A DNA stretch of 64,000 bases. Origin: Aselliscus stoliczkanus. Its lineage: Eukaryota > Chordata > Mammalia > Chiroptera > Hipposideridae. Below, piece by piece: positions 34,013-46,826 of the stretch; within the stretch, counting starts at the first letter, position 1; each line of letters begins with the position of its first letter. The translations under genes and the position numbers were made by a program. The stretch is taken from NCBI GenBank assembly GCA_033961575.1, contig CM066736.1:83414852-83478851 (forward strand). The letters are read 5' to 3'. The notes under the pieces were generated by a model that was given only the letters and a program-made list of their open reading frames with translations, was not told the origin of the DNA and did not search any database.

Positions 34013-35569
34013 TATTACTGTTGTGTTCATTCATCCAGCAACCAGGTACAGAGCGCCCTAGTACTGTGTACTAGATACACTGTGCCAGGCTCTGGAAAAG
34101 GGGGCGGAAACAGATTCCTGACTCAGGGACCAGAGGGTCCTTCAGAGAAAGCCTCACTGATCAGGAGACTATTGCTGTCATCTGGGTAGAAGATGATAGT
34201 GACCTTGTCTGGGGAAGCGACTGTCAGGATGAAAACATACAAGAGGAAAAGAAAGAGAACCATAGAGGGGCCATTTTGATATATGACAGGTGTATGACAT
34301 AGCCCCTTCACTAAAAAATATTTAAATAACTTGAAGGATTCTGAAAGTCTTACCTGATGCTAGCTTCAAGGGGGGGGGCTTCATCATAGGTTGACGATAA
34401 AACGGGCCCCTGTCATTTAAAGGGCATCATTCCTTTTGAAAAGCTTAGCCTTAAAATTACATTATTTTGGCTCCAGCAAATACCTGGTGTGAGTCCTTCC
34501 AGAGGGGATTGTTAATGTCATTGGGGCTCTTGGAATTATTAACGCGTTTCAGAGTTTGTGGAATTAATGAGCTTCAGGAGTGGGTAAAGATAGGCCTACT
34601 GCTTTAAGAAAGGCAGCAAGTTACCCCAGAGGAGGCTTCTTCCTACTGGCTGATGGGGGTCTGGTTATCCCAGAAGCAAAGTGCGGGATGAGAGCAAACC
34701 TCATTCCACCCACAGGTACTCAAGGTCCCTCTGAAACCCTGAAACTGATAAGCTGGTGCAGACCCCAGGGCATAATTTGATCCATTTAAAGAAATTGACC
34801 ATGGATAAAGTGTTCCTGTGATTTCACATGTAGAGCTTTCCCTCCCAGAGACCCCCGGCTCCTTCAGGCAGTTTCCAGGCAGCTCAGAATGTGTGTGCCA
34901 GGCCCCAGGTGCTAAGAGGAGCTCATGAGAGCAGGGCTTCCCAAAGTGGCTCTTCCGTGGAATGGAATACTCCATGTTATTATAAATGGTTGTGAGGGGA
35001 AAAGAGCTCTGAGGTCAAATTGGAAAATGTTCTGATAATCTAATAAGCAGGTTTCTGTAAGACTTCTCAGAGCCTTTAATGGATTAATATTTAGGATGAC
35101 ATTCGAGGATAAGAATATAGGATGCAGTGTTTTCCACCCTTACTTTATCACAGGAGCTTGCTTTTGAAGACCTCATGGAGCTAGTCTGCCACAAAATTCA
35201 CATTGAGAAGTATTGATTGAGAGTCTAAGACCCACATTAAGTCCTTCCTGGAACAAAGTGGGTTATAGATAAGTAGAATATAAAATTCTTGAGGTGAGGG
35301 GATAGATCTCATCTCTGTATACCCTAGTGTTTACACAAGGCCTGGCATCCAGTAGGTGCTGAGTATGTTGAAATTAAGAAGAAAATCATCCAATTTGACC
35401 TTGCTTTGACCTTCTTATTGGGTTGGTTGCACTGGAAGGACCTAACAGATAATCTCATCCAAACTATCATTTTATAGATAAGGAAATTGAGGCAAAAAAA
35501 GGAAAAATAACTTCTCCAAGACCCCACAGTTTAGTCAGGCAGGAGGTACCAGAACCTAGGTCTCCTATT

Positions 35570-35770
35570 TCATTCATTGATTCAGTTCAGCAAACACATA
35601 TTGAGTGTTTGTTATGTGCAAGGCATGGATGGGGCCCAAAGTTGCTTTGATGGAGTTTACATCCTGAGGAAGGGGGTAAGACAGTAAACTAATTGCAAAA
35701 TTAATAATTTAAGTATACTTGGGACAGTTGCTCTCAAGGGGAAGGACAAGGTGCTAGAAGAGCATGAAAT
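35570..35770 (-). repeat. L2 LINE 3' end, antisense
   Basis: AGCAAACACATATTGAGTG, TTATGTGCAAGGCATGGATG and GATGGAGTTTACATCCTGAG are typical of antisense L2 termini. Confidence 0.72.
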
Positions 35771-35959
35771 GGCGACCTTGAACTGTCTCGCTGCCTCCCT
35801 TGCAGCTACATATTGATCCCCATGACGTTGTCACTGGGCTTGTCTCAGTTGTCTTTGGCAAAGTTTACATTTATGAGGACCACAGCTTTTGACCCAAAGT
35901 AAAAGATTATTTTCTGGTTTGTGAATTTTCTTAGTGAAGTTCTACAGCATTAAAACAAA

Positions 35960-36215
35960 CCAATAATAATAATAGCTATCATTTATTAAATACCTACTTT
36001 TGTTACACACTGTGCTAAATAATTGACATACATTCTCCCATTAATCTTCTCAAGAACTTTTTGGGTTAGGTGTTACCTCCATTTTACAGATGAGAAAACT
36101 GAGGCTTAGAGAGTTAAATAATTTGCCAGTCATCACACATGTAAGTAAAATGTTGGTGCTGGGATTTGAACTGAGGTTGGTCGAGCTCCAAAGTCCACAC
36201 TCTACAACACATGGG
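35960..36215 (-). repeat. MIR SINE fossil, antisense, nearly complete
   Basis: ATAATAATAGCTATCATTTA, ACACACTGTGCTAAATAATT, CCATTTTACAGATGAGAAAA and CTGAGGCTTAGAGAG, then TGCTGGGATTTGAACTGAGG cover most of the element in order. Confidence 0.92.
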
Positions 36216-36397
36216 TTCTCTTTTTTAAATTTAGGAGTCAATGGTGTGAGATTGGAAGTGCCGTAGAAAATCAGGATCTGAAATATATAACAAAATGTAT
36301 TTTGTTTAGAAATAATATACGTAAAGTATCCAGCACATGGCAGAAACCTTCAGTTATGGCAGCTGTCATTGTCATCACTGTCCTGAACCATCTAAAC

Positions 36398-36619
36398 CAG
36401 GGGTGGGCAAACTACAGCCCATAGACCAAATCTAGCGCATCACCTGTTTTTGTAAATAAAGTTTTATTGGAACACAGTCATGCTCTTTCATGTATAAATT
36501 GTGTGCAGCTGCTTTCAAGCTACAATGGCAGAGTTGGGTAGTTGTAACAGAGACCTAATGACTAACAAGCCTAAAATTTTTATTGCCTGGAGCTTTATAG
36601 AAAAAGTTTGCTGACTCTG
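36398..36619. mobile_element. hAT-type nonautonomous DNA transposon fossil (222 bp)
   Basis: The ends are inverted repeats: CAGGGGTGGGCAAACT on the left and AGTTTGCTGACTCTG on the right. The flanking 8-mers ATCTAAAC and ATCTAGGT share five of their first bases, consistent with a worn 8-bp hAT target duplication. The inside includes TTTTATTGGAACACAGTCAT, familiar from an old placental-mammal MER family whose exact name I cannot give. Confidence 0.8.
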
Positions 36620-36754
36620 ATCTAGGTAACTGCCTTAGTTTTCTATTTTGCCTTTCTATGAGCCCTACCTGAGGTTACGGGTGCAACTTATCATATGCCC
36701 TCTACTCAAAAATAGAAGGTAAAGCTGAATAGAAGATCTAGATATTGTGTTTGA

Positions 36755-36925
36755 GCTATAGGTCAGGTTTTGTGCATCATGCATACATTACCTTATCTAA
36801 TCCTCCCTACAACCCCATTTTATAAGTAGACTGAGGCTCAAAGAAATTAAAGTGTCTGGGTCATATAGCCACCGAGTAGCAGAACCAGCCATTGTTAGGG
36901 CTTCCAAGAGTGTGCTCTTGCACAT
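36755..36925 (-). repeat. MIR SINE fossil, antisense
   Basis: CCATTTTATAAGTAGACTG and AGGCTCAAAGAAATTAAAG, then GGGTCATATAGCCACCGAGT are in antisense order. Confidence 0.8.
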
Positions 36926-38089
36926 GAGCTATTCTTTGCATCTTCTGAGGAGCTATATCTTGAAGCAAGAGAAAGCAGTCTACTACCATTCTTCATATTG
37001 GGGCCCTATTTCATTTATGATTGATATTTGAAATACAAATGAGGCTTCATTGAAAGGAAGTCCCAGTAGGATGGACACAAATTTGAATGGGACTAATTGG
37101 GGAAAGAGGACGTCTGTAATTGTGGAGATTGGCTGATGTTGGCTTCGGAGTCCGAATGCCTGGGTAGTCACCCGCACATCACGACACTGCTCCTGCGCTT
37201 ATAATAACTGCTCTCCAATCACCTTTGGGTGGCAATGCGAGTGGCTTCTCACCTTTCTCAACAGGCTTCTGCTGTGCAAAGACCACATAGTCTAGACTTG
37301 CTTCTATACTTCTGGAGGAATCCCTCCTACACACTCAATAAATGTTTCCTCCTTTGAATGGAAAAGACGGTAGCCAGGTGGATTGGCTGGTTGCTGTGTT
37401 GAACATCTCAACTATAAATGAGCGTGTTCTTTTACTTTGTAATAATGGTCAATGATCAAAAGTCCTGGAAACACTAAAGTTTTAGATTCTAATTGATTGG
37501 CCATTCAGTGAGTGCCTACTTTGGCCTTGGTCTTATGCTACATTCACATTTGTCCCATTTAAAAATAGTGGGTCAATTTCCAATTATTTCATGACAGAAA
37601 ATTCAGTTTGTAGCCATATTTGTAGAAGTTTGCTGTTCATAATAATAAGTTATATAGATGACAGAGTGCTTTCATATCCATACCTTTCCCCAAGACTGAG
37701 CAGAGACATGGAAGGCGTGCCAATGAAAGGTGGTTGTTTTGGTTTTTTTTTGATAGCTCCTCTGAGAAAGGGGTTGGCTGGTTTGTTAAAATTGGGACTT
37801 GAATGAAAACATGTGGCAAAATAGAAACTGAAGTGAGCCAAGTAACTTAACAGATTCTCAGGCATAGATTTCTGAGCCACACACTCAGAGAGAGGGATTT
37901 GAAAAGGTGGTAATCAAAACCCTGTAAATCTACTTGAATAGTCATAAAAAACTCCCCACCTTATGATAGAGTCAAAGCAGAACCAAGGCAGCATCTAATA
38001 TTGCCTGACCCTTCTTGATTAAATCATCTGCATCCATCCATCTCAGACAGATGGCCAGTCCTGTGTTAGGTTCCCACCATATTTTGTAC

Positions 38090-38250
38090 ATCTCCCTTTG
38101 GGCACTTAGCAGTGAAATATTTTGCTTATACAAATCTGTCTCCTTTCATAAGCTACATGCTTTTCAAGAATAAGACCTAGTTCTTATTCATCTCTGTCCC
38201 TCCAGTGTTAGCCCAGAGAAGGTGCTTAATAAATGACAGACAGATGTACA
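38090..38250 (+). repeat. L2 LINE 3' end, sense
   Basis: CATCTCTGTCCCTCCAGTG and AGAAGGTGCTTAATAAATGA resemble the L2 terminus. Preceding text is degenerate. Confidence 0.65.
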
Positions 38251-39004
38251 GACAAACAACATTAAGGAAGGGCAGCCTTCCTGTACCTGCGATTGCAACT
38301 GTAGGCAGCCCTGGTTAGTCTCTTGTCTCAGTCATCAGGCTCCTCTGGCTACTCAGCCCTTCTGAGTGGCTGCAGTTACGAAGGGAAGGAAAAATCCAAG
38401 GATCCTTCCTCAAAAGCAAAGACAGTTTAGGAGAAACTAGGACAGACTACATGAAAAACCTAAGGTCCAATGGAGTTGACCTAGTAACAAGCTCTGAAAA
38501 AGGTACAGCCCTTTAGAATGAGACCCAGAGGTGCTGAGGGGACATGAGGAGTAAACAGAGATGATTCCTTTGTTCCAAACAGCCTCCTGAGACAGGGAAA
38601 GCACACGAGAGTGAAAGAGGAACAGTGATCACGCAAAAAGCTCCACTGGTCATATTCTGACATGCCTATATCCACTGACTCCGCTCTAGAGCCCTGATCG
38701 CTTTTGAAAGAAGGGATTTTAGATGCAAAGGTGTGGGTTTCAGATCTATCCCTGCCACTTCCTGACTGTCCCACCCTTGACTCTGCCACTTCCTGACAGG
38801 GCAGCCTTAGCAAGTCCTTCCCCCTCTGAGTCTCAGTTGTCTGTCGATGAAGTAGCAGTTCCTAATGAGACCAGCCTCTCTGGGTGCTGAGGGCACCAAT
38901 GTGCTGATGGATGTGAAAGCATTAGTTGACAGGTAGAGTGTGAGTGTGTGTAACGAGTTCGCCATGGACAATCGGGCCTTAATTATGAGTGCTTTGCCTT
39001 GCAG

Positions 39005-39151
39005 AGGGCTGCCCTGGGCTGTGCAATGGCAATGGCAGATGTACCTTGGACCTGAATGGGTGGCACTGCGTCTGTCAGCTGGGCTGGAGAGGAGCTGGCT
39101 GTGACACATCGATGGAAACTGCCTGCGCTGACAGCAAAGACAATGACGGAG
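39005..39151 (+). CDS. TENM4: TENM4 exon: EGF8 and start of the Ca-binding-like linker
   Basis: A 147-nt phase 1-1 exon, 49 codons, between CCTTGCAG and GTAGGG. EGF8 runs from [13 protein letters not shown] to GWRGAGC with all six cysteines. It is followed by [16 protein letters not shown]. The acidic DND-G run continues in the next exon as [10 protein letters not shown], resembling a DxDxDG calcium loop. The aspartate codon itself is split by the intron. Ala follows Cys in TAC-A-DSKD, where I recall Gly in human TENM4, probably a neutral species difference. Confidence 0.96.
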
Positions 39152-40016
39152 GTAGGGCTCTGGAATCCATGGGCCCCACGCAGCTCTGGAGGTGGAATGG
39201 GGCACAGGGTAGAGGGTGGACATTACTGAGTTAACAGCCACCAACACACCAGCTGACCAGGCAAGGAGGCCTACTTGGCAGGCATAAAATGGCACATGTG
39301 GTCTAAGGAATGAGTGCGTGTCACTCGTTCCACTGGAATTAAATAAAATTAACTATTGTAAATAAAACTAATTGCCGTCGACAGCAAGTGCAGAGGAGAA
39401 GGCATATGAAAAAAAGAATTTTTCTAACAATTCAATAGTGGAATGAATTGCCTCAAAAAGTTAGGAGATCCCCTTCACTGGACTGGACAAGAAGAGGCCA
39501 TTCAAGCCTGTAATATAGAAAGTGGCAGAGAGGGTGCTTATCCCAGGGAGGGTGGTTGAGTTACCTTTGGCAAGTTTCCTTCTCTGATTCTGGTGGTAAC
39601 CCCTACCTTTGCCCCCACACCCTCTGTCCCTGTGGGTTTGTAATAGAATTTGTCGTTGCTGTTGGATTTTTTTCTAAGTGCTGGACATTCAAAACCCTGA
39701 GGGAGGCCTAGTCTTCCGGAACACTTATTAGCTGAAAGTGAAGAGATCAGGCTTCTAATCCCAGTCTTTGACTCCTTGTGTATCCTCAAGCAAGCTACTT
39801 GATGTCTCTGGGTCTCATGCTCTCTATTTATAGAATGAAGCAGTTGAATCATGAGAACCATTCCAGTCCTTCTATTACTCCTAGAATTAGCCTTCATCTT
39901 TCTGTTCTATAAACTTGGATAACTACAACCATAATGTGCTCTACTTTCCTGCTTGGAAGATGGGTTGATTCTTCCTGGCTCCACCAATCTTACTGGGGGT
40001 TACTAAAAGAATAAAC

Positions 40017-40019
<3 letters not shown>

Positions 40020-40075
<56 letters not shown>
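40020..40075. repeat. (TA)n microsatellite, 28 units
   Basis: 56 uninterrupted bp of TA. Such tracts can extrude cruciforms and are often polymorphic or mis-sized in assemblies. Confidence 0.97.
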
Positions 40076-40078
<3 letters not shown>

Positions 40079-41609
40079 TGAAACAGTTGACCCTCCCTTC
40101 CTAATGGTGGTCTACCAGTTGTCCTAGTCCAGATGCATTTATGCAGCTCCCTCATATTTATACCAAGGGACTTTCTGGTGTAGAGCAGAGTAGGAAATCA
40201 ACAGACTGGAAACTTTGCATCCCACCCTTTGGTAATTTCTACTTAGAGTGATTCTATAATCGCAGACCACCATAAGGATTAAAAGGCATTGTGTACTATT
40301 GTGATTACTCTGGTTCATTTGCCTTGAGATGAACTAGCCTTGAATTGGCTCTAGCAACCTGAAAAGGGCTGTTTCAGACTGCTGATCTTTTTCTAAGCTA
40401 ACTTTCGTTCCTTCTGTCTGCTGCCTGCATCCAGGATGGGTCAGGCCCATCCATCCAGGCCTAGGCCCAGTGGAGTGATTGTCAACAAGGAGCTCATAGG
40501 CCTGGGCCTTGGTAGCTAGACAGAGACAGCGAGCGGGTCCATATTCTCCTTCCAAGATCTTGGAGGGTTAAAATGTCCCTTAATGGGTCTGAAACTTGAG
40601 CAGTTCATTAATGCCTGTGCTCCATAAATATCCACCCTTCCTATTATGGGGCCAGGCCCTAGGCAGAGATGAATAAGTCCTGACCCTGTGCTCTAGGAAC
40701 TCAAATGATGGAGATAGACCCAAAGTTAAGTGGTAATGGAGGATGATAAGTGCTATTGAAGAGTTAGATGGTGGTAGTTGTGGCAGTAGGAAAACACTCA
40801 CCAGGAAGGTGACACTTGAGTAGGTAGGTGTTTCCTGAAAGGAAAGGGCTTTCTATGAGGAGAAGTCATCACGAGCCAAGGCAGGCAAAGCAGGGAAGGG
40901 CACCACATATCCCTTGGTGATCAAGGTGGTCTTCAGGTAAAATAAAGTGCAATAATATTTGCTCTTCATAGGAAAGAGATGTCAGCCCAAATTATCTGCA
41001 CAGTTCCCTCCGCATTCCCCTTCACCTTGTCTACGTAGACACAATTCCAAAGACCAATAGTAAATTCATGTCATAGAAGACAGGGCAGAAGGAGCAACAC
41101 CAGGAAGTCATTCCTTTTTCAAGAGTCCAGGCTCTCGGCCAGAGCTTCGAACAGATATTGAACATCTGGGCAGCAACAGAACTGAATATCCTGGAGAAAT
41201 GTGGGGAGGGGGTGCATCTCCCACTGCACATACAAAAATAGGTTCATAAACAAGGTTTGGAGATTCTCTCATATGCAATACCAGTGTGTCCTCTGTTTAC
41301 CATTTTTCAGAGCCAGCCTTCCCAGCACTAGAACTCATCCCGTGTTTACATGGGGGGAGCCCATAGCCACATGCTTTTGGTGGGAGAACGAGTTTCTTGT
41401 CATAGGAAATGGGGCCGATCTAGACCCCAGGGAAAGGGAACCTCCTCCAACCGCTCTGAGAGCTGAACAGCAGAAACTGGAAAAGAAAAATCAGAAAATC
41501 CCCAATTTTCTTATTAAGGAGACTTATCCCTCTTGCATTCGTGGAGCACATTATGAACTGAAAGGAGCTTTTACTTTTAGCAAAGCCATACAATGGCACT
41601 GTCACCTGA

Positions 41610-41790
41610 ATCCATTCACTCACTTGACAAACGTTAACTGAATGAGTATGTACTCTGCTTCAGGCCCTGTCCTGAGCCCAGCGGCTTCAGAGACAAATAA
41701 GACACAGCCCCTGCCCTTGTGAAGTTCACAGCTCCGAGGGAGAGAGGAAGAGCATGCCATTGCAATACAGGGGGTTAAGCGCTGTGATGA
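41610..41790 (-). repeat. L2 LINE 3' end, antisense
   Basis: CATTCACTCACTTGACAAAC, CTCTGCTTCAGGCCCTGTCC and CTTGTGAAGTTCACAGCTCC, then GGGAGAGAGGAAGAG are the usual antisense L2 phrases in order. Confidence 0.78.
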
Positions 41791-43724
41791 AGGAGTATCC
41801 GCTCGTTCAGCTGACATGATCAAATGCCTGCGTACTCTACTGGGAACTGGGATATAGTCCCTGTCCTGTGAGGTGTCCAGTCTAGCCAGGAAGGCATCCC
41901 ATCGTCATCATTATTGGGAAGACAACTAGCCAGGAAGACCAGATTATTGAGGAAGTTTAGCCTTGGGTTCTCAACTGCGAAATGAGGAAATGTCTCACCT
42001 CCACACCCACTCAACTCAGTAGATTCTCCATCCATTGGGGGAGTCAAAGGGAAGGAGCAGGGGGCCCCTGCTTTGCAGGTTGGCACAGGTGAAACAACCA
42101 TAGGGTATAGACTGTCCCTACGTGCCAGAGGAGACAGAGCTACCCCCACTGGCTTCTCTGTCACTCTGGGTCTTGGCCAAATGGCGATGGTTTTAATGGA
42201 GGGAGAAACAGAGCAGGCTGTATAAGGCAACACATGAGTGAGCCATATTTAGCTCTGGGTGGTTGTCAGTTCAGTCAAGCACATATCTGTTGGGCTCCTA
42301 CTGTCTACAAGGCACCATGCCCCCTTCTGTGGGGATATAAACACCAATGAACATGGCCTCGTCTTTCTCCCTCAGGAATCTCACAGTCATTTGGAAGAAA
42401 CATTAACCAAACAACGAAATCTAATGGAGGCCGAATAAAATAAGTGCTTTTATTTCAGCCATGACGTGGGACACAGCCTATTCACAAATAAATAAGCTAG
42501 GGGGGAGGGAAGAAGCGTTAGAGTCTCACAAGTGATTGTTCTTGGTTGATACGACTCAGGGGCTTGGAGAAGGAATTAGCAGAGTTTAATGTGGAGTAAC
42601 AGGACTGAAAGAGACAGAGAACACCAACTTCAGCCCCCCGCTTCTCTTCTCCTGCGTGCTGCAAACAGAAATAGGAGCCCAGAGAGGGAATGTGACATCA
42701 TACATGGCAAAGTCACAGAATGTTGCTAACAGGCCTGGACTTTAGGCCCCAAGACTCCTGAGCCGTTCCACGGAGCCCTGTGAACCTAGTTAAGCTCCAC
42801 CTTCTCCTAATGACTTCCTCATCCTCCTAGAAATGTAGTGTGAGGAGTTACTTGAATTTAAATAGGTTTCAGCAGTATCACAAAGCCAACCAGAATATGA
42901 GAGTGATAATTCGTATGTCATTTTACAGTTTTCAAAGCAATTGTTCATCCTCCCAACATCACTGGGAGGTGTATGGTATTATCATCCCCTTACTATTTCC
43001 TTATGACGAGGGAATGGCAGTTTAGTGAGCAGAAGTATTTTGCCCTGGTCACCCAGCCTGTAGGTGGCAGAAACTGCCACAGCCTGTGAGGCCTGGCCAC
43101 ATTAGAGCTCTTCAGTGTGCCCAGCCTTCAGTTTTTAATCATTGGAATTATGCTCTCTATAAAATTTTACATAGTCCTTTTGTCACTGATGGCTCCATCA
43201 TAAACCCAACGGTGGCTCTTCCAGTTATCTGGGATTAGCAGTTCCTCTTCTTTCCCAATTCGCTAGGGTTAAAGCAATCCTTTCCAAATTAAACCTGAAT
43301 TTTAAGCTTCATTAAGAGTGCCACTGCAGTGTTTTGAAACGGTGAGACCAACAAAACAAGTTACACAACGTGACTGAGTTGGGTTTAGCTTTATTGGTTT
43401 GTTTTGTTTTCCTTTATGGTTGTCTAGATTTAAAAATAGGAAACAGATCCCGAATGTGACTGAGTGACTCTGAGCCTCCTGATCCACTGTCAGGGCTGCC
43501 TAGTCAACCTCACATGGCTCCAGATTTCACCCAGGGCACTGGCTGGCGAATGGGACCAGCACGGCAGGCAGGCACAGAGACCCCAACTCACCACTCAGTG
43601 TGAATTCCTCTGTGTGCACCACTTGATAAAGAAGATGTGCCCTGTTCATATGGTGCCCTTTATCAAGTCCCTTATGAAATACTGTCACATGCATCTTCTC
43701 ATTTGTTACACATCAACCCTCTGA

Positions 43725-44095
43725 TGGGGCTGTTCCTTTCACGCCCATTTCAGAGATGGTGAAACTGTGCCCAAACATGCTATGTCTATAAAAAGAGGAT
43801 AATAATGCCTACCTTGCAGGGTTGTTGAGAGGATTACAGGTGATGTATTCAGCATGCCTGAGAAACAACATAGCACAGTGATTAAAAGTACAGGATCTGG
43901 CCTGCCGAGTTGTGTGGTGATCAAGTGCTGGCTTGGGAAGCCAGCGGCCCTAGTTCGAGTCCCACATATGAGGGCCAGTGACACTGCCCTCAAAAAAAAA
44001 AGTACAGGATCTGTACCCATAGCGGATTCAAATCCTGGCTCCCCCATTGGCTGGCTGCGTGACCTTGAGTGAGTTACTCAACTTTATCACCTGCA
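43725..44095 (+). repeat. MIR SINE fossil(s), split by a younger SINE
   Basis: The left part contains CAACATAGCACAGTGATTAAA. After the inserted bat SINE, the element continues GGATTCAAATCCTGGCTCCC and GCTGCGTGACCTTGAGTGAG. The piece before 43850 (AAAAAGAGGATAATAATGCC, CTTGCAGGGTTGTTGAG) appears to be a separate MIR fragment. Confidence 0.82.
43900..44000 (+). mobile_element. Short bat tRNA-like SINE nested in a MIR
   Basis: Starts GCCTGCCGAGTTGTGTGGTG, carries AGTTCGAGTCCCACATATG and ends CACTGCCCTC with an A9 tail. AAAGTACAGGATCTG is duplicated at 43885-43899 and at about 43998-44013. It inserted within the tRNA-like head of an older MIR, giving the order of events directly. Confidence 0.93.
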
Positions 44096-44374
44096 AATGT
44101 CGTTCTCTTTCTCCTGCTCCTTTCCACCTGTAATCATAGAAGCATGATGTTTATTATACAATAAGCATATATTCATATATAAATAATCATTTCTAAAAAT
44201 TGGAATTGTGATCTCTATAAAATTTTATATGGTACTTTTTTCATTTACAATATTTTTCTCCATATAACATTGACCTTTTCATTTCTAGATGAAAATTTAT
44301 ATTCCAGACTGTTAATATGTTCATCGCTAGAAGGGGATAAAAAATCAAATGTACATAAAGGAAAATAATAGCCA

Positions 44375-44580
44375 TTGTTTTCTAGAGCATTCCTCAGCGC
44401 CAGACACTGTGCTAGACTGTGCACATGATCCCCAGCCCTCACAGCACACCTGCAAAGCAAACATTTACATGTAGGTAAACTGAGGCTCAGTGCACTGACA
44501 TGATTCACCCAAAGTCACACAGTGAGTGGATCACTGGGAGAGCCAGGATGAGACTAGAACCAGGGATTTTTTAAAAATCC
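44375..44580 (-). repeat. MIR SINE fossil, antisense
   Basis: CGCCAGACACTGTGCTAGAC, CATGTAGGTAAACTGAGGCT and CACCCAAAGTCACACAGTGA, then GAGCCAGGATGAGACTAGAA are in order. Confidence 0.85.
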
Positions 44581-46767
44581 AGGATAAAAAACTCTGCTGG
44601 AATTTAACCAGACCCCTTTTGATAAAGAACCTTTAAAAGGCTTCAAGATGTGATCATCTCTTTCGGCACTGTTAGTCCATGAAAAACCATCATGGATTGC
44701 AATACAGGTCATTGATCGATGCACCCTGGATGGAGGAATTTCCAGAAAACTGAGACTGAAGCTCTCGGTCCACCATTTTGCCCATCCCCCACTGTGGGAT
44801 TGCAGAGTTTGCATAAAGCCACAGAATTTATTCACCTTTCAGATTATCTCTAAACCATATTTCTTGCGATAAGAGACAAGAGAGAAATTGACCTTTAAAA
44901 ATCCTGTGTTCTAAGGGACAGATAAAGATTTTGCAAGCCTTTTCAAAGAAGGCACAGAATTTATTATTAGCAAATGACAAAAACTTCTTCCCAATGTGTA
45001 CGGAAGGAGAGGCACATCCCACTTCCTGGACGCTGCCTGCCATAAAACAGCTCTTTGTCCAGACTGCAGACAGTAGCGAGATGAGGTTGGCTGATGGGCT
45101 GTAGCTGGGGAAGGAGTTCCACCTGCAGAGAAACAGATGGACTTGTTATACGCTGTCCACAGGCCAGTGAAAGATCAACCCACTATGATACAAAGAGTGG
45201 CCTAGCCCACTGGTTTCCCCAACCTGCCCCCAGCTCTGCTCTCCTTTTGGCTTATTCTGGTCCATCCTTCTAGCCTCAGTTTAAGCGTTCTCTCTTCCAG
45301 GAACTATTCCAGCCCCCAGCCTGAGCTGCGTTCCCACCTTGGGCTTCCTTCCTTCCCCACACTCTGCTGTCTTCATCTGACCCACCAAATGGACTCCTTT
45401 GGAGTCATGACTCTGTTTTATTCTTGTCTACCCAGTGTCCAACACAAAGCCTGCCTGCCGTATGACAGATGCTAAAAAAGAAACAGAACAGGCCTGTCTC
45501 CTGCGCCTCCTTTCTAAGGAGAGGAACAAGCTCTTCCTGGGAGGAGGCAGGGAGTGGCTTCATCACATCCCATGGCCCTCGATGGGCCCTGCCACACTGA
45601 TTGATTTGGGATCCTCACAGAATTATTCATTCATTTTTTTCATTCATTCAACAAATACGATGTTTTGTGTGCAAGGAACTGTGCTATGCATTTGGGATAC
45701 AGAAATGAACAGGTCACTTCCTGCCCTCTATAAAAGGGGACAGGACTGGGAGAATCGCAAGGTCCAAAGCATTGGAGAAAGATGGAGACTGTGGAAGAGT
45801 ACCTAACAGCGGGATTTGGTGAAAGACAAGGGGCCAAATCCCCAACTCTGCCACTTCACTAGCAGGATGAAAATAGGTAAATCGCTTAACCTGGGCCTGT
45901 GTCCTGTTTGTAAAGATGGGAAAGCTGGCTGACCACCCTTGATAGAATTCTCGTGCACACCTTTCACTTTCTGTGAAAGGTACAGGAGGTGGGCCAGTGG
46001 CACATGAAGGTCAGAAAGTGGCTGTCAGGCAGAGTAGCCCCAGAGGCTGTCCCATTGACCTTCCACTTTACTGATAAGGATGCAGATATCAGAGAGGGAA
46101 GTGAGTAACCCAAGATTCCACCACTCACTGTCAGCTGTTAAAATCAGAAAATGAACAGAAAGCTACTTCTAATCAGGACTGCAAGTGGCGGCAGAAGACA
46201 TCACCCATTCCTGTATCCCTGCACCTGTCTGCAGTGGGGACCCTGGGAATAGCCACAGGTGAAGGAAGGACACCCAAAGTTCTTTCATTGAGTTACTCAT
46301 TCTTTATAACCCAGGAACCTTCCAGCAAACCTGAGAGGTTGGCAGAGCTTATTATCCCACTGTTATGTGAGTAAATTACATCTCAGACATATGAAGGGAT
46401 GTGCCCAAGGTCTCACAGCTAGAGAGTGGCAGACCCAGGGAAGGAACTGGGTCTTCAGGCCTGAATTTTTTTTCTCCCAAATACCCCTGTCCCTAGTTCT
46501 CAAGGTCAGTTGACACCCACCAGCAGGGTAGGCACTGAGGAGGGATGAAAGAGGAAACAGCATGGCCTTCACCCTCAAGTCGGTACCATGTAGATGGAAA
46601 TGTTAGCAAACACCAGTGCTCCATGCATCCTGCCCCATTTCAGGACTGGAGGGGGTGGGTAGTGGGTCTTCAAGTTCAAGAGCCATGAGTGCATGAACCA
46701 CTTTGGAATGTTCATTTAGTGCCCCAGACACCTGGTCCCTTTTCATCTTCCTTTTTCCTCCCTCCCA

Positions 46768-46826
46768 CCTTCCCTCTTTCCCTCCCTCCCTCCCTCCCTT
46801 CCTTCCTTCCTTCCTTCCTTCCTTCC
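46768..46826. repeat. 59-nt uninterrupted pyrimidine tract, (CCCT)n then (CCTT)n
   Basis: No purine occurs on the + strand from 46768 to 46826. The tract moves from CCCT units to CCTT units. Mirror-symmetric polypyrimidine DNA of this kind can form triplex (H-DNA). Confidence 0.95.

Larger units (their letters stand above)
33494..39004 (+). other. TENM4: Intron between the microexon and the EGF8 exon (5,511 bp)
   Basis: Starts GTATGG and ends GCTTTGCCTTGCAG. Its first 60 bases are rich in TCTT/TTCC words and a short (TG)n at about 33530-33545. It then carries the second MITE, an L2 piece near 34025-34110 (-), MIR/L2 copies at 35570-36215, a hAT fossil, a MIR at 36755-36925 and an L2 end at 38090-38250. 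A G9 run lies at 34370-34378. Nothing recognisable was seen at 34380-35330 or 36930-38080. Confidence 0.88.
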
